NCBI GenBank assembly: GCA_020796225.1
Contig: CM036753.1
Span: 71,477,865 to 71,541,864 of the forward strand
Reading direction: 5' to 3'
DNA: 64,000 nucleotides
Source of the DNA: Arion vulgaris
Taxonomy: Eukaryota > Mollusca > Gastropoda > Stylommatophora > Arionidae
Shown piece after piece: positions 42,880-53,165 of this stretch; the stretch's first letter is position 1; each line of letters opens with the position of its first letter. The translations under genes were made by a program, and so were the position numbers. Under the pieces are notes generated by a model. It saw only the letters and a program-made list of their open reading frames with translations. It did not search any database and had not been told where the DNA came from.

Positions 42880-43925
42880 TCCCACTAATACTTTTACATT
42901 TGATCCTGGTACCCTGAACCTGAGATGAGAACAAAGAGTTTTTTGCAAGAACCCCAGAGGAAGCAACGGAAGCAAAGATTATGAGCAACAAATAAACAAT
43001 GTACAGGTATTAAGAGTTTCCAAAAAACAAATCGACAAACAAAGGATTCGAACCACTTACCCTCATTTCTTACGACACCCATCGCCTAGCCTAGCGATAC
43101 GAGCGTCCTTACGACACCCATCGCATAGCTTAGCAATACGAGCGTCCTTACGACACCCATCGCCTAGCTTAGCAATACGAGCGTCCTTACGACACCCATC
43201 GCCTAGCTTAGCAATACGAGCGTCCTTACGACACCCATCGCCTAGCTTAGCAATACGAGCGTCCTTACGACACCCATCGCCTAGCTTAGCAATACGAGCG
43301 TCCTTACGACACCCATCGCCTAGCTTAGCAATACGAGCGTCCTTACGACACCCATCGCCTAGCTTAGCAATACGAGCGTCCTTACGACACCCATCGCCTA
43401 GCTTAGCAATACGAGCGTCCTTACGACACCCATCGCCTAGCTTAGCAATACGAGCGTCCTTACGACACCCATCGCCTAGCTTAGCAATACGAGCGTCCTT
43501 ACGACACCCATCGCCTAGCTTAGCAATACGAGCGTCCTTACGACACCCATCGCCTAGCTTAGCAATACGAGCGTCCTTACGACACCCATCGCCTACCCTA
43601 GCAATACGAGCGTCCTTACGACACCCATCGCCTAGCTTAGCAATACGAGCGTCCTTACGACACCCATCGCCTAGCTTAGCAATACGAGCGTCCTTACGAC
43701 ACCCATCGCCTAGCTTAGCAATACGAGCGTCCTTACGACACCCATCGCCTAGCCTAGCAATACGAGCGTCCTTACGACACCCATCGCCTAGCTTAGCAAT
43801 ACGAGCGTCCTTACGACACCCATCGCCTAGCCTAGCAATACGAGCGTCCTTACAAACACAACCAACAAGTCATTCTAAAAACAATGTCTGACTGAGGAGT
43901 GTCTTTCTCAAACTCTTTGTTAAAA
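42880..43925 (-). mobile_element. SINE family H copy carrying an expanded head
   Basis: Reverse-oriented. The body (AGAACCCCAGAGGAAGCAAC, GAGCAACAAATAAACAATGT, CGACAAACAAAGGATTCGAA) contains a perfect B box, GGTTCGAATCC, on the reverse strand (43044-43054). Upstream of it, in element direction, the head is repeated 20 times (next entry). The outer part AACAAGTCATTCTAAAAACA continues the element. The unexpanded copy is at 60774-61015. Confidence 0.88.
43069..43848. repeat. 39-bp tandem array, exactly 20 copies, in SINE H
   Basis: The unit is CTTACGACACCCATCGCCTA plus GCTTAGCAATACGAGCGTC. Copy starts fall at 43069 and every 39 bases without any length change. A few units have CCTAGCC or TACCC variants. 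The unit lies in the tRNA-like head of SINE H, on the A-box side of the B box. It is unrelated in sequence to the larger 39-bp array at 17869-24645. Confidence 0.97.
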
Positions 43926-43939
43926 CTAGACACAGAATA

Positions 43940-44030
43940 ATCAGGTAAGGTTCAATCGAACAGTGCTTGCCCCGAGTCTACAAGGTTGGTGCACTAACCA
44001 CTACGCTATCACGGATCTCGAGTATACTTT
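43940..44030 (-). mobile_element. tRNA-like SINE head, probably family G
   Basis: The reverse strand reads GATAGCGTAGTGGTTAGTGC, then GACTCGGGGCAAGCACTGTT and CGATTGAACC. The A-box side fits the G copies at 49158. The B-box side is decayed. Confidence 0.55.
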
Positions 44031-45475
44031 GCACTAATAGTTTACTCTCCTTGGTACACTGCTCGACAGAAACAGTAAACAAACGATTGAAAGATAGCAA
44101 TTAAGGTACAAACTACACATTAATTGTCCGTCACTCAAACACGAAACACAAACATGCAAACAATACATTCTAATTGTCGACTTTATAAGAGACGATGTTG
44201 GAGTGTTCAGAAACTGCTAAATGGATACATTTAACTTCGGTTTTGTGTTCGGTCTCGGTTGGTCCTCGGGGCAGTCAAGAATCCTTGTCCGTTGTTGAGC
44301 TGACATATTTCATAAACCAGATGAAATGAGTACGAGTCGCGAAGTTGGCGCCGGAATAAATACGGGGTAGCCGAACCTGTTTTTTGTCTATTATTTGTCC
44401 TTTATTGGGGGGCTTTCATACTCGTTTATCAGCCCTTATCATGTCATTACTGCGGGTGTTAGCTTCATCGGGATTCGTTTACCGAACGCGGAGAGTCACT
44501 TGTGAGCGAGTGGAAAACCATTCTCGCGGTCTAATTCATCAATTCATCTTTATTACAGTCCGCTCTTAATTTGTGGTTACTAGAAGGGGCGTGAGAGAAG
44601 AACTGTGATCAGGATTTGAACTCTGATCAGTCTGTTTCATGATATTGGGCGGTAACTGAGCAGCTGATAGCACGAAATGATACTGGGAACTGAGCTAATG
44701 GTTCTGACAGATGGTGCTGGTAGTCTACAGAAGAACGAGCACTCAGATTGATTTTGTCAATGGAGAGAATAAAGTGAATGTGCCGATCAAGGGAAAGTAT
44801 AAAGTGAATGTACCGACACAAACCATTAATTTGTTGTACGGTGAAAGTATGTCGGTTCTACCGTACCTTCATATGATACTACCCTAGCAGCGACTGATAA
44901 CGAAAATATCAGTGAGATATTAATTGTAAAGCACGGTGATAATTTAATCTACCTGTCTGCCATTTTCTTCTACCTTGTCATCCATCTACAAATGTATATA
45001 AATTATCAGATTCAAGGGAAGTAATAGAATCACAACAATCAGAACAAGGGATCATGCCTGTCTGTCAGGTGTGCTCTTGACTAGAAGTCCGCAACTGAGA
45101 TGCAATGTGTACGGACATATAGGTAAATATAAGGTGAACAGACAAAAATAAGGTTATTAGTGGACAAGCTGACCATCATTGTCTTTTCCCAGGTGGATGA
45201 TGGAATTGGATGTCCATTCTTGCCGTTAAGCTTAGGGATGGGAGCTTTAATTTGCGTTCCAGAGCCAGATGAGTCGCCCTTGTTGTGTTACATCCGTATT
45301 TATTTAGTGGGGGTTTTCATATTGTCTATCCATCTTTTGCTTGGTCTTCCATTGACTCTAGTAACTGATCTCTTTTTATTGTATACTGAAGACAGATTCG
45401 AACATTTCCTTAGACCGAAAACTTCGGTTTCGAATGCGCTCGTCCAACGCTAGTAGGGACTTAACTAGGGTGCAA
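44031..45475. other. Mostly non-repetitive by eye; no gene called
   Basis: This is one of the two quietest stretches. 44200-44560 has a more balanced composition and no copy elsewhere in the window. A 61-codon frame at 44384-44569 and a 97-codon frame at 45160-45453 have no recognisable domain. The latter includes a hydrophobic run (VGVFILSIHLLLGLPLTLV) followed by DLFLLYTEDRFEHFLR, and may be old LINE sequence. Confidence 0.4.
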
Positions 45476-45560
45476 CGTTCTAACCGTTCTTGGCAAAGAC
45501 TGTTTGTATATCACAAAAAGAATGATCAAAATGGTCAAGAGAAACGATCGAAACAAAAAA
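45476..45560 (+). mobile_element. SINE family F 3' end fragment
   Basis: CGTTCTTGGCAAAGACTGTT, TATATCACAAAAAGAATGAT and CAAAATGGTCAAGAGAAACG match the 3' end of F at 40822-40890. Confidence 0.7.
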
Positions 45561-45564
45561 AAAT

Positions 45565-45845
45565 GGTATGATGCTATTTGTGGTTGGTTGTATTCCATTT
45601 TCATTAAATGTCCGAATCACTGCATTTGTTATGAAGTTATGCTCACTGCTTCTTATGTTCTTGTTTCGTAATCTATCTTTCTTGATGACCTCCACTGCCT
45701 TTCTCAAGCATTTCATTTGACACATGATGAGCATTCTGTGGTATGTTGCTGGATCATTACTGTAATATGTAATAATCAAATACAGGATTTGACTACGCTT
45801 GTTGACATGAGTTAGCTCAGACAGCCTAACTATCACCAAATCAGA
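45565..45845 (-). pseudogene. LINE reverse transcriptase C-terminal scrap
   Basis: The reverse frame contains YHRMLIMCQMKCLRKAVEV, IKKDRLRNKNIRS and FITNAVIRTFNENGI. The MKCLR-R--V-RRDRLRN-DIR block is a standard segment of LINE polyproteins after the RT core. Confidence 0.8.
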
Positions 45846-45884
45846 TCTGATACCATAATAATAATAATAATAATTCCTCTCGTA

Positions 45885-46100
45885 CCGTTATACGTTACAT
45901 AGGGCCTGCAAGTAATTTCTCCATACCGCTCTATCTTGGGCAACTCGCTCAATCTCCTCCATGGAACTGAGACCGATATTTCCTGCCTCTCTCAGCAAAG
46001 TTCGCTTCAGGGTCTCCATAGGTCGACCTCTCTTTCTTGAACCCTTTGCATCCCACTTCAATGCCTGCTTTGATATTCTTTGATCTGATATCATGCTACA
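45885..46100 (-). pseudogene. LINE polyprotein C-terminus remnant
   Basis: The reverse frame reads ISKQALKWDAKGSRKRGRPM, then IGLSSMEEIERVAQDRAVWR and NYLQALCNV. The order W-x-xxG-RKRGRPxxT-xR, IERxAQDRxxWR and ALC marks the very C-terminus of a LINE ORF2. It is followed by an ATA repeat and a different scrap at 45565-45845. Confidence 0.88.
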
Positions 46101-46109
46101 GTATAACTC

Positions 46110-46600
46110 CAGATTTGATGATCTAAAGTCGGTTGTTTTGTCTGTTTGTTAAATCTTCGTCGGTTACCTGTCTATAGAGATGTGTACAGAGATACAGAGA
46201 TGTTTGTAGGATAATATGCAAACACTTTGGCCGTAACTCGGATGTGCCTGTCCTATATGATGTGCGTACCTAACGAAAGGTTGGGGGAGAACAGTTCTCA
46301 GGTTCTCGGTGCAAACAACACAGATCACAACAAGTGGTTAGCTTGGTTAATAAGAGCGAAAACAAACAACACAGATCACACAGAATGGTTAACTGATAGA
46401 AGAAAAATATTACCACACAGAGAGAGAGAGAGAGAGAGAGAAAGAGAGGACCATACTGGATAATGGATCATATTTACAATATCGATCAGGAACGAACCTA
46501 GATCATAAACAGTTACATATACTGAAGGAGCACATATCTATTATGTTGAGTTAGAAGAGAAGGAACATTCAAGTTTATGTGTTTTTGTGTGAAGTAGAAG
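46110..46600. other. Small duplication and GA microsatellite
   Basis: AACAACACAGATCACA occurs at about 46315 and 46368 in an imperfect duplication, with (GA)n at 46420-46448. No gene. Confidence 0.6.
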
Positions 46601-46649
46601 TTCAGCCATCGGACAAGTCAGTCCATGGGCTAAAATAATGCAGGCTGAG

Positions 46650-46930
46650 TTCGATTGAACTTGTGATGGAATTTCTGATTTCTTGAGTCAGAGCTAGACG
46701 TTTGTCAAGCAGGTCCTGTCTGAATGCTCTGTAGGAGAGACATGTTCGATCTAGCAATAATTTCCTAGCGCAGTACGTTTTGACGGCTCGAGTCATGGTT
46801 CTGTCAGGGGCGTGTTGTCTTGGTCAGTCCGTTTGTCTAGCAGATCCTCTCTAAATGCACTGTAGGAGAAGCCTGTTCGATCTTTCAACAATCTTCTAGT
46901 GCAGTACCTTGACGCTCTGTCAAGGTTCCC
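46650..46930. repeat. Diverged tandem duplication of about 125 bp
   Basis: TTGTCAAGCAGGTCCTGTCT at 46694 and TTGTCTAGCAGATCCTCTCT at about 46829 begin two related blocks. Both continue GTAGGAGA, then GTTCGATCT, and a TAGxGCAGTAC end. The reverse frame (64 codons, 46602-46796) reads YCARKLLLDRTCLSYRAFRQ, and the second block would read similarly, so a diverged coding repeat is possible. I could not identify it. Confidence 0.6.
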
Positions 46931-46994
46931 TCGGGACCCGTTGCATAGCGCATATCACCAGTGGAACCAAACAGTAGACAGAGTGATGACAGAT

Positions 46995-47009
46995 CGTGGA
47001 TAGAGAGAG

Positions 47010-47066
<57 letters not shown>

Positions 47067-47285
47067 CGTAGTAGAAGCTGTTAGATTAGATAATAATAGA
47101 TAGTAGACGACGTGACACGCTGACGGACGACGACAACGGTCGGACGACGGGACCACTGACAACAGACAGCAGATCAGACAGACAGACAACAGGCAGTAGA
47201 CAGCAGACATGACAGACGGGAAGACAGAGACAGAAGATAGAAGAGAGAGAGAGAGAGAGAGAGAAAAAGAAGAGAGAGGACACAA
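46995..47285. repeat. GATA microsatellite and purine-rich flank
   Basis: (GATA)n at about 47005-47066, then imperfect GACAGA/GACGAC sequence and (GA)n at 47240-47266. Frames here are artefacts. Confidence 0.9.
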
Positions 47286-47339
47286 GGATAGAAATCGGAA
47301 CTTGTTGTAGAAGCTTTAACTTATTTAAGGTAATTATCA

Positions 47340-47525
47340 CTACTTTAACAACCTCTGAAGTTGGAGAAGACACGCGTGTATAGCGAGGACACTGATAATA
47401 AGGAAAGCATGCCTTCATGCAAAAAGAAAGTCAGAAGTGCAGAGCTCCCTGACTACGCCTGAATTCATACCGGGCGAACGCAAGAAGAAGAAGAAGAAGA
47501 AGAAGAAGAAGAAGAAGAAGAAAGA
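47340..47525 (+). mobile_element. SINE family D copy with long AAG tail
   Basis: CCTCTGAAGTTGGAGAAGAC, CTGATAATAAGGAAAGCATG, GACTACGCCTGAATTCATAC, CGGGCGAACGCAAGAAGAAG, then (AAG)n to about 47521. Confidence 0.88.
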
Positions 47526-47559
47526 AAAAAAGTTGAAGAAGATAACGTACTTGAACTTT

Positions 47560-47780
47560 TATTTAAATACGTTAAATATGTTTTCGTAAAATTTTGATGA
47601 AACGTAAAACATTACTGAAATACTTTGATGAAATGTGAAACTACATGAAATACTTTGGAAATAAACTTTAAAATTTGAAAAATGTGAAACTACGTTACTG
47701 AATTGATAAATGACTTTAAAATTTTGAAAATGTGAAACTACGTTACTGAAATACTTTGATGAAATGTGTAGATAGTTACT
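47560..47780. repeat. Degenerate AT-rich tandem repeat
   Basis: GAAATACTTTGATGAAATGT and AATGTGAAACTACGTTACTG alternate three to four times with indels. Confidence 0.7.
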
Positions 47781-47857
47781 GATGTCTATTGTCGCATGTG
47801 ATAGTTCCTGTGGTATTATACAAGATTATATAAAGCATAACTATCAACTGGGACTTT

Positions 47858-48118
47858 TCTTCTTCTACACGCTCCATATCGACCAATTGTTTAACCACTC
47901 TTTGTGATTTATATGTGATCTGAGCCTAAGAATGAGTGTACATTGTGCCATATATGCGCCTACAAGTAGGCCAGCACATCCGATTTCTGCGACGCTTTTT
48001 ATTTACTAACGTGGTTTCCCTAGACCCATACCCCAGTCGCCTCTCACGACATGCCTTGTAGATCGCAGTGGTATTATTCTTTGCTTCCCTTACAGGCCCC
48101 GGCACCACGCGGACGAGA
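47858..48118 (-). mobile_element. SINE family C copy
   Basis: TTCTTCTACACGCTCCATAT, GAGCCTAAGAATGAGTGTAC, CAAGTAGGCCAGCACATCCG, TCTCACGACATGCCTTGTAG and GGCCCCGGCACCACGC. Nearly complete. Confidence 0.9.
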
Positions 48119-48610
48119 GGTCCTAACCTTAGATAACTTGTTATTTATCAACTGTAAAAAAAAAAGTCAATTAGTTATTGCTTAAAATCTGAATAGTTTG
48201 CGATTACGCCACATGTTTACCCTACCTTGCAAAAACACATTAGCTTACTACTTCGGGAAGTATGTTGCATTCATTATCTGCAGACAACAAGGGATATATA
48301 TCGACATCTTTGATATGGAGATTCTAATGTCGAACAGTTATTTCCTTAATCGACAAATCTTATAAGATCAAAAGGTGATATACGTGTCCCGTTTATCAAC
48401 TAATGTATATAGTTGACACACAAAAATTGTATTCCGTATCAGTTCAGCGAAGATATGTGGCATACTTACCGAGATATTTTTTTACCATAACATAACAGCA
48501 ACAGATTATTGGGGTTGGGTTATGATTTGCTGGGACATGATAACAAAAGAAGGAACGAAGGTGGAGTTATAAAAAACACAACAACTAAGGCTTTAAGCTT
48601 GAAGGAAGTT
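48119..48610. other. No gene seen
   Basis: AT-rich spacer, no supported frame or named repeat. Confidence 0.5.
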
Positions 48611-48611
48611 C

Positions 48612-49022
48612 TTCTTCATCAAACGCTCCATATCGACCACTTGTCTAACTCTGAAGTCGACGAAGGCCCACCTGCATGACGGGGACACCAGTCAAATGGT
48701 AAAGCCGGCTTTCTCGCACAAATCAGTCAGAAGCGCCATATCAGGCGTCATGGCTAACGCCTGCATTCACAACGGGCGAACGCAGAAGAAGAAGACCGGT
48801 TGTTAACAACTCTTTGTGATTTGTATGTGATCCGAGTCTAAGAACGATTTTACGTTGTGCCAGCTATACGCCTACAAGTAACTCCGATTTCTACGACGCT
48901 TTTATTTTTATTAGGGTAGCTTCCCTAGACTCCTATCTCAGTCGCCTCTTACGACATGCCTTGTAGGTGGCAGTGTTACTATTCTTTGCTCTTCTTGTGT
49001 GCCCCGGCAACACACGGGCAGT
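48612..49022 (-). mobile_element. SINE family C copy split by a D element
   Basis: CGCTCCATATCGACCACTTG (48626) begins the element. It resumes at about 48796 with TTGTTAACAACTCTTTGTGA and runs to GTGCCCCGGCAACACACGGG. Removing the D insert restores the C order. Confidence 0.88.
48648..48795 (+). mobile_element. SINE family D copy nested in family C
   Basis: CTCTGAAGTCGACGAAGGCC, GGGGACACCAGTCAAATGGT, CAGTCAGAAGCGCCATATCA, GGGCGAACGCAGAAGAAGAA. Near-duplicates GACCACTTGT and GACCGGTTGT flank it. Confidence 0.85.
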
Positions 49023-49157
49023 TAAACTAATAAAAATATGAATCGTTTCTATAAAGAATTGCTCGTCAACTCCACACGATAAGATATTAAACATTGTAAT
49101 ATTTGTATAGCCAAGAATATTTATATTAATATTCATAATACATAAGCACACTTAGGT

Positions 49158-49440
49158 CACGAGAGCCGCTGTAGCGTAGTTGTTAGTGAACTCGCTTCGC
49201 AAGGCTGGTGGTCTGGGTTCAGCAATGCGCGTGGATTTTTTCCCGACCGCGACGGCTCTCAGGTCGACCCAGCCTCAACTAGGTACCAGACATGCACTGG
49301 GAAAGTAAAGGCGGCCGGCGTGATGCTGACCACATCACCCATCGTGTGCCGACGGTCAATGAAAAATACAGGCCTAACACTGTATTGACCTATATACCAC
49401 GAGGTATGAAAGGGTTCCTTTACTTTTTTACTTTTACACT
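49158..49440 (+). mobile_element. SINE family G copy, tRNA-like
   Basis: GAGCCGCTGTAGCGTAGTTG, then a B-box-like GTCTGGGTTCAGCAATGC, then ACGGCTCTCAGGTCGACCCA, GTAAAGGCGGCCGGCGTGAT, ACATCACCCATCGTGTGCCG and a T-rich end TTCCTTTACTTTTTTAC. Confidence 0.8.
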
Positions 49441-49980
49441 AGGTCACAGTTGTTAAAGAAGATGAGAGAAATATCAACAGAATTGATTACAACTAATATG
49501 TACAAAGCAACCTGGTTGGTATCGCATACTTCCTACACGAACATACCGTCATAAATATGAAGAGCAAAAATCATAAACATTATGACGGCATCCTAGAATG
49601 AGAAAATTACTTGAATACTGCTCTCACTCATCACCGTTAGCTGCTTGCTACCTATCACAAGATACTCGATATCAAAGAGCTTCTTCAAGTGCTAGGCAAA
49701 TTTGAAAATAATCAACTTCGGTTGAAGAAAACCACGGAAAAAGGAAAAAGACACCAAAACTGCCATATTTTTCTGATTTGAAACTTATCATGAGCTGTAC
49801 TTGTTTCAATTACTCAGACATTTCGAAGAGTATCTATGCTTGGTTGATGAGTGGAAAGGGAACTAACCCGTAAACGTTTTACGGCAAGAGAACATTACCC
49901 TGTATTAGTCTGCTGATAATAGCAGCTTTCTTTCTTTAGATGCAATTCCAGCATTTTCTATTTATTGACCATGTGTTTTT
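49441..49980. other. No gene seen
   Basis: AT-rich spacer. No frame or repeat of note. Confidence 0.5.
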
Positions 49981-49986
49981 GTGTGT

Positions 49987-50050
<64 letters not shown>

Positions 50051-50055
50051 TAGAG
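49987..50055. repeat. TA then GA microsatellites
   Basis: (TA)n to about 50029, followed directly by (GA)n to about 50051. Confidence 0.97.
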
Positions 50056-50080
50056 GAGTGTGTTTAACTAGTGAGCCACG

Positions 50081-50292
50081 ACCGCGGCCCAGCGTGTTCG
50101 TAGCGCGTTGGACTACAGGTGACTAGTCCTCTGTAAGTGCGAGTTCAACTCCGCGGACTAGCAGAAAAGCTACAGGTTCCCCAGATTTACGGTGTTCGTG
50201 GCACCGAGCCGAAGGGTTACGATGTCCATGACACCGAGCCGAAGAGCTTTCAGCTCAAGTGCTTCTGGATAGGAAAAAAAAAAAAAAAAACC
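50081..50292 (+). mobile_element. SINE family B copy with 11-bp target duplication
   Basis: GCCCAGCGTGTTCGTAGCGC to GTGCTTCTGGATAGG plus poly-A. AGTGAGCCACG flanks it at 50070-50080 and 50293-50303. The 103-codon frame that crosses the element is not a gene. Confidence 0.95.
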
Positions 50293-50479
50293 AGTGAGCC
50301 ACGGGAATCATCAGTATGCATACACTTAAACATCTGTTGGGGGAGACTGAGAAGTCAAGGTCCTCTATATTTGACAAAAGTAACCACTGAATGCCTTTAT
50401 TGGTTCTCATTAATTAGTCCCATTTTATATTCATTATTATTTGCTTAAGCCATTAAACTTGTCCGCCAGCCACTTTCAT

Positions 50480-50705
50480 AATATAACTTTGTAATGCCCA
50501 CCCCCCGCAATATAAACTTGCACCGCCCACTTTGCATAACATAAACTTTGTAACGCCCCCACACGCCCACTTTGCATAACATAAACTTTGTAACGCCCCA
50601 CACCGCCCACTTTGCACAACATAAACTTTGTAATGCCCCACACCGCCCACTTTGCATAACATAAACTTTGTAACGCCCCCTCCACATTATAAAAGTTTGC
50701 CAACG
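50480..50705. repeat. 41-bp tandem repeat, 5-6 copies
   Basis: The unit is CACACCGCCCACTTTGCATA, ACATAAACTTTGTAACGCCC, C. Several short reverse frames are by-products. The GCCCACTTTG core also occurs in the hAT-like end at 51045-51065. Confidence 0.9.
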
Positions 50706-50929
50706 TCCCCCTCCCACATATATACGTGCTCTATTTTTTCTGTGATATAGAAAATTGATATATATATATATGTGTGTAATACATGGTCAGTTTTGAAATG
50801 ATTATATGCACGAAATAGAAAATTGATGAAAAAATGGATCGTGTAAGACGGGCATAAGATGAATTTAAATGAATAATTCAAATTTTAAATGATTATTCCA
50901 TCGCAAAATCACGAAAATAATTTATTTAA

Positions 50930-51075
50930 AAATATTTATTATTAATTTCTTCTTTAAGGAGTCACCGACCCCTAATCGCCTGAACATCCCCAAATTCTTC
51001 TGAACCCACTATCGCCCCCCTAGAACGCTTCAACGCCCACTGGGGGGCGGTACCGCCCACTTTGGGAAGCGCTGG
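50930..51075 (-). mobile_element. hAT-like terminal sequence
   Basis: The reverse strand reads CAGCGCTTCCCAAAGTGGGC, GGTACCGCCCCCCAGTGGGC-like, GTTGAAGCGTTCTAGGGGGG and AGGGGTCGGTGACTCC. Ends of the form CAGCG-TTCCCAAA-TGGGCGG are known from hAT elements. The partner end and the 8-bp site were not found, though the repeats at 50480-50705 may be what is left of the interior. Confidence 0.6.
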
Positions 51076-51223
51076 CTATTACGATTCTCAAAAGAGTAAA
51101 TGATGAAACCATCTGACAAACCAAAGACAAAAATAAATGATATAAATTATTGAACTTAGTTAACAAAATTGGAAAGATATTCCATGAATAGTCTCTCTTG
51201 AAAAAACGTCAATAGTACAGACA

Positions 51224-51474
51224 CTTCTTCTTCTTTGCGTTCGTTCTTTACGATCAATTTTAATCACTCTTGTGATATGTTTGATCTTTGCCAAGAACGT
51301 GTATACGTTGCACATTGTTTGGTAGGCCCCTAAACGCATAGATTTCTACACGTTTAGGACACATGCATCCGATTTAAGCCAAAGCTCCTTAGTCGCCTCT
51401 TACGACATGCATGGCAGGTAACAGTGGTTCTATTCTTTACACCCCAAATTTGGGCCCCGGTAACCACTCGGTCG
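51224..51474 (-). mobile_element. SINE family A copy with 10-bp target duplication
   Basis: Full reverse A element. AGTACAGACA lies at 51214-51223 and 51475-51484. Confidence 0.96.
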
Positions 51475-51484
51475 AGTACAGACA

Positions 51485-52020
51485 TTAAATACGATAATGG
51501 AACATAGAAAGCATAATGTCATCAAATTAAAAAACAAAACAGCATATTAGAATTATAAAAAGAAAGAAGTACAGAAGAACAATAAACTAAAGACCTGAGT
51601 AAAATGAAAGACTCAAGAAGAATAGAATTAATATATGTCTGAAATTAGCAATATCAAATGAATAAGTAACAGAGCAAATGAAAACTCATTATCTAGATAT
51701 AGTAAACACTTTATAAACATATACAAAGAACCATCAAAAGATATTACAAAAATATCAAAGCAATGAGAGATGGGAGTTGCAAAACTGTTACAATTTGAAG
51801 AGACTGAAACGGAAGAAGAATATTCAGTGACAAATAAGGAACGAGCAGACAGAATGAACATTACCAAGAAATCCTAAACACAGCACGTTGGCTATGCAAT
51901 TTGCATATACATTTCAAGCTCTGGAGAACAGAATGAACCAGATATACTGCTTGCTGCATTAAATAAGAGGTTATAACCCTCAATCTTGTACAAAAATAAC
52001 CATCATGTGTCGATGGAATA
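51485..52020. other. No gene seen
   Basis: A-rich. The reverse 79-codon frame 51628-51867 has no motif. Confidence 0.5.
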
Positions 52021-52027
52021 CAAGAAG

Positions 52028-52225
52028 TCAGGCGAAGAGAACGCAAAGAAGAAGAAGGTCATAAAGAACTAACGCAAAGAAGAAGAAGGTCATAAAGAAC
52101 TAACGCAAAGAAGAAGAAGAAGAAGCGCAACGTACAATCGCTCTTTGACTCAGATCACATACAAATCGCAAAGAGTGGATAACAAGTGGTCGGTATGGAG
52201 TATTCGAAGAAGAAGAAGAAGAAGA
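52028..52225 (+). mobile_element. Tandem 3' tails of SINE A joined to a 3' part of SINE C
   Basis: The A-family end (AAAGAACTAACGCAAAGAAG) is present two to three times from 52030 to 52110, spaced by about 34 bp. It is followed by the C-family 3' part (GCAACGTACAATCGCTCTTT, CACATACAAATCGCAAAGAG, TATGGAGTATTCGAAGAAGA). No bodies are present. Confidence 0.85.
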
Positions 52226-52538
52226 TTAGTTTAGCAAGATGTTTTCCATGCATCATATTATATTCATGAGTCGCTGTGGCATAGAGGTTGGATGTTCGAC
52301 TCTCGTATCTAAATGTACTCGGTTCCTTCCCTCGTGGAGCCACCGGTATATTTTACCAGAGGTCACAGATCTCAATATAGGTGAGATCAAGTTCTTAGTT
52401 CTATCGGAGACGGACGATAAAACGAACATGTAGTGTAATCATGCATTCTGTGATGCATTCTATGCGAGCACGTAAAAGAACCCCTGACATTTGTTCAAAA
52501 TTGAGAAGAGTAGGCTGGAAAGCAGATCATCATCATCA

Positions 52539-53165
52539 TTAATCCTCTCCGCTCCTCGTGGAGCATAGGGCCTCAACAGTTGTTCGCCACTCTTCTCGGT
52601 CTCTGGCTGTTCTTTTTATGTTCTCCCAGGTCAATTGAGCACTCTTCAGCTCCTCAGTAAGACCTCGTCTCCAAGTCTGCTTAGGGCGTCCTCTTTTTCG
52701 TTTTCCCTGCGGGTTCCACTCGAGCACCTGTCTAGTGACACTCGACTGTGTCTTCCGCAAGGTATGGCCTATCCATCGCCATCTTCTCCTCTTGACCTGT
52801 GTCATCATAGGTTCCTGCCCTGTTCTTATCCACAGATCCGTGTTTGTAACTCTATCATACCATCTCAATCTGAGAATCCGCCGCAAACATCCGTTGACAA
52901 AGGTCTGGATCTTATTTGTATTTGCCCTAGTGACTCGCCAAGTTTCCGAGCCATACAGCAACACCGACTTCACATTTGAGCTGAAAATCCTGAGCTTTGT
53001 TTTCGTGGAGATGGCAGCGGACTTCCACACCATGTGCAGGATCGCAAAGGCCTGTCGGGCCTTCCTAATCCTAGCATTAATGTCCTCATCTGTACCTCCT
53101 GATCTGCTGATCTTACTTCCAAGGTAGACAAATTCATCCACATCTTCTATGTCCCTTCCCCTCAA
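52539..53165 (-). pseudogene. LINE reverse transcriptase C-terminal region
   Basis: A 208-residue frame overlapping the RT core frame by 32 bases in another frame, so a single indel separates them. Landmarks are FVYLGSKIS (12-20), FAILHMVWKS, LLYGSETWRV (69-78), RRRWRWIGHTLRK, NPQGKRKRGRPKQTWRRGL near 150-170, and ARDREEWRTTVEALCSTR near the end. All are usual for the region after the RT in endonuclease-type LINEs. I cannot fix the clade without the endonuclease or a tree. Confidence 0.93.

Noticed and set aside
50137..50448. 103-codon forward frame
   Set aside because: It crosses a B SINE, its poly-A and the flank; no unity.
52635..53127. Forward frames of 114 and 130 codons
   Set aside because: They are on the opposite strand of a clear LINE reverse transcriptase remnant.
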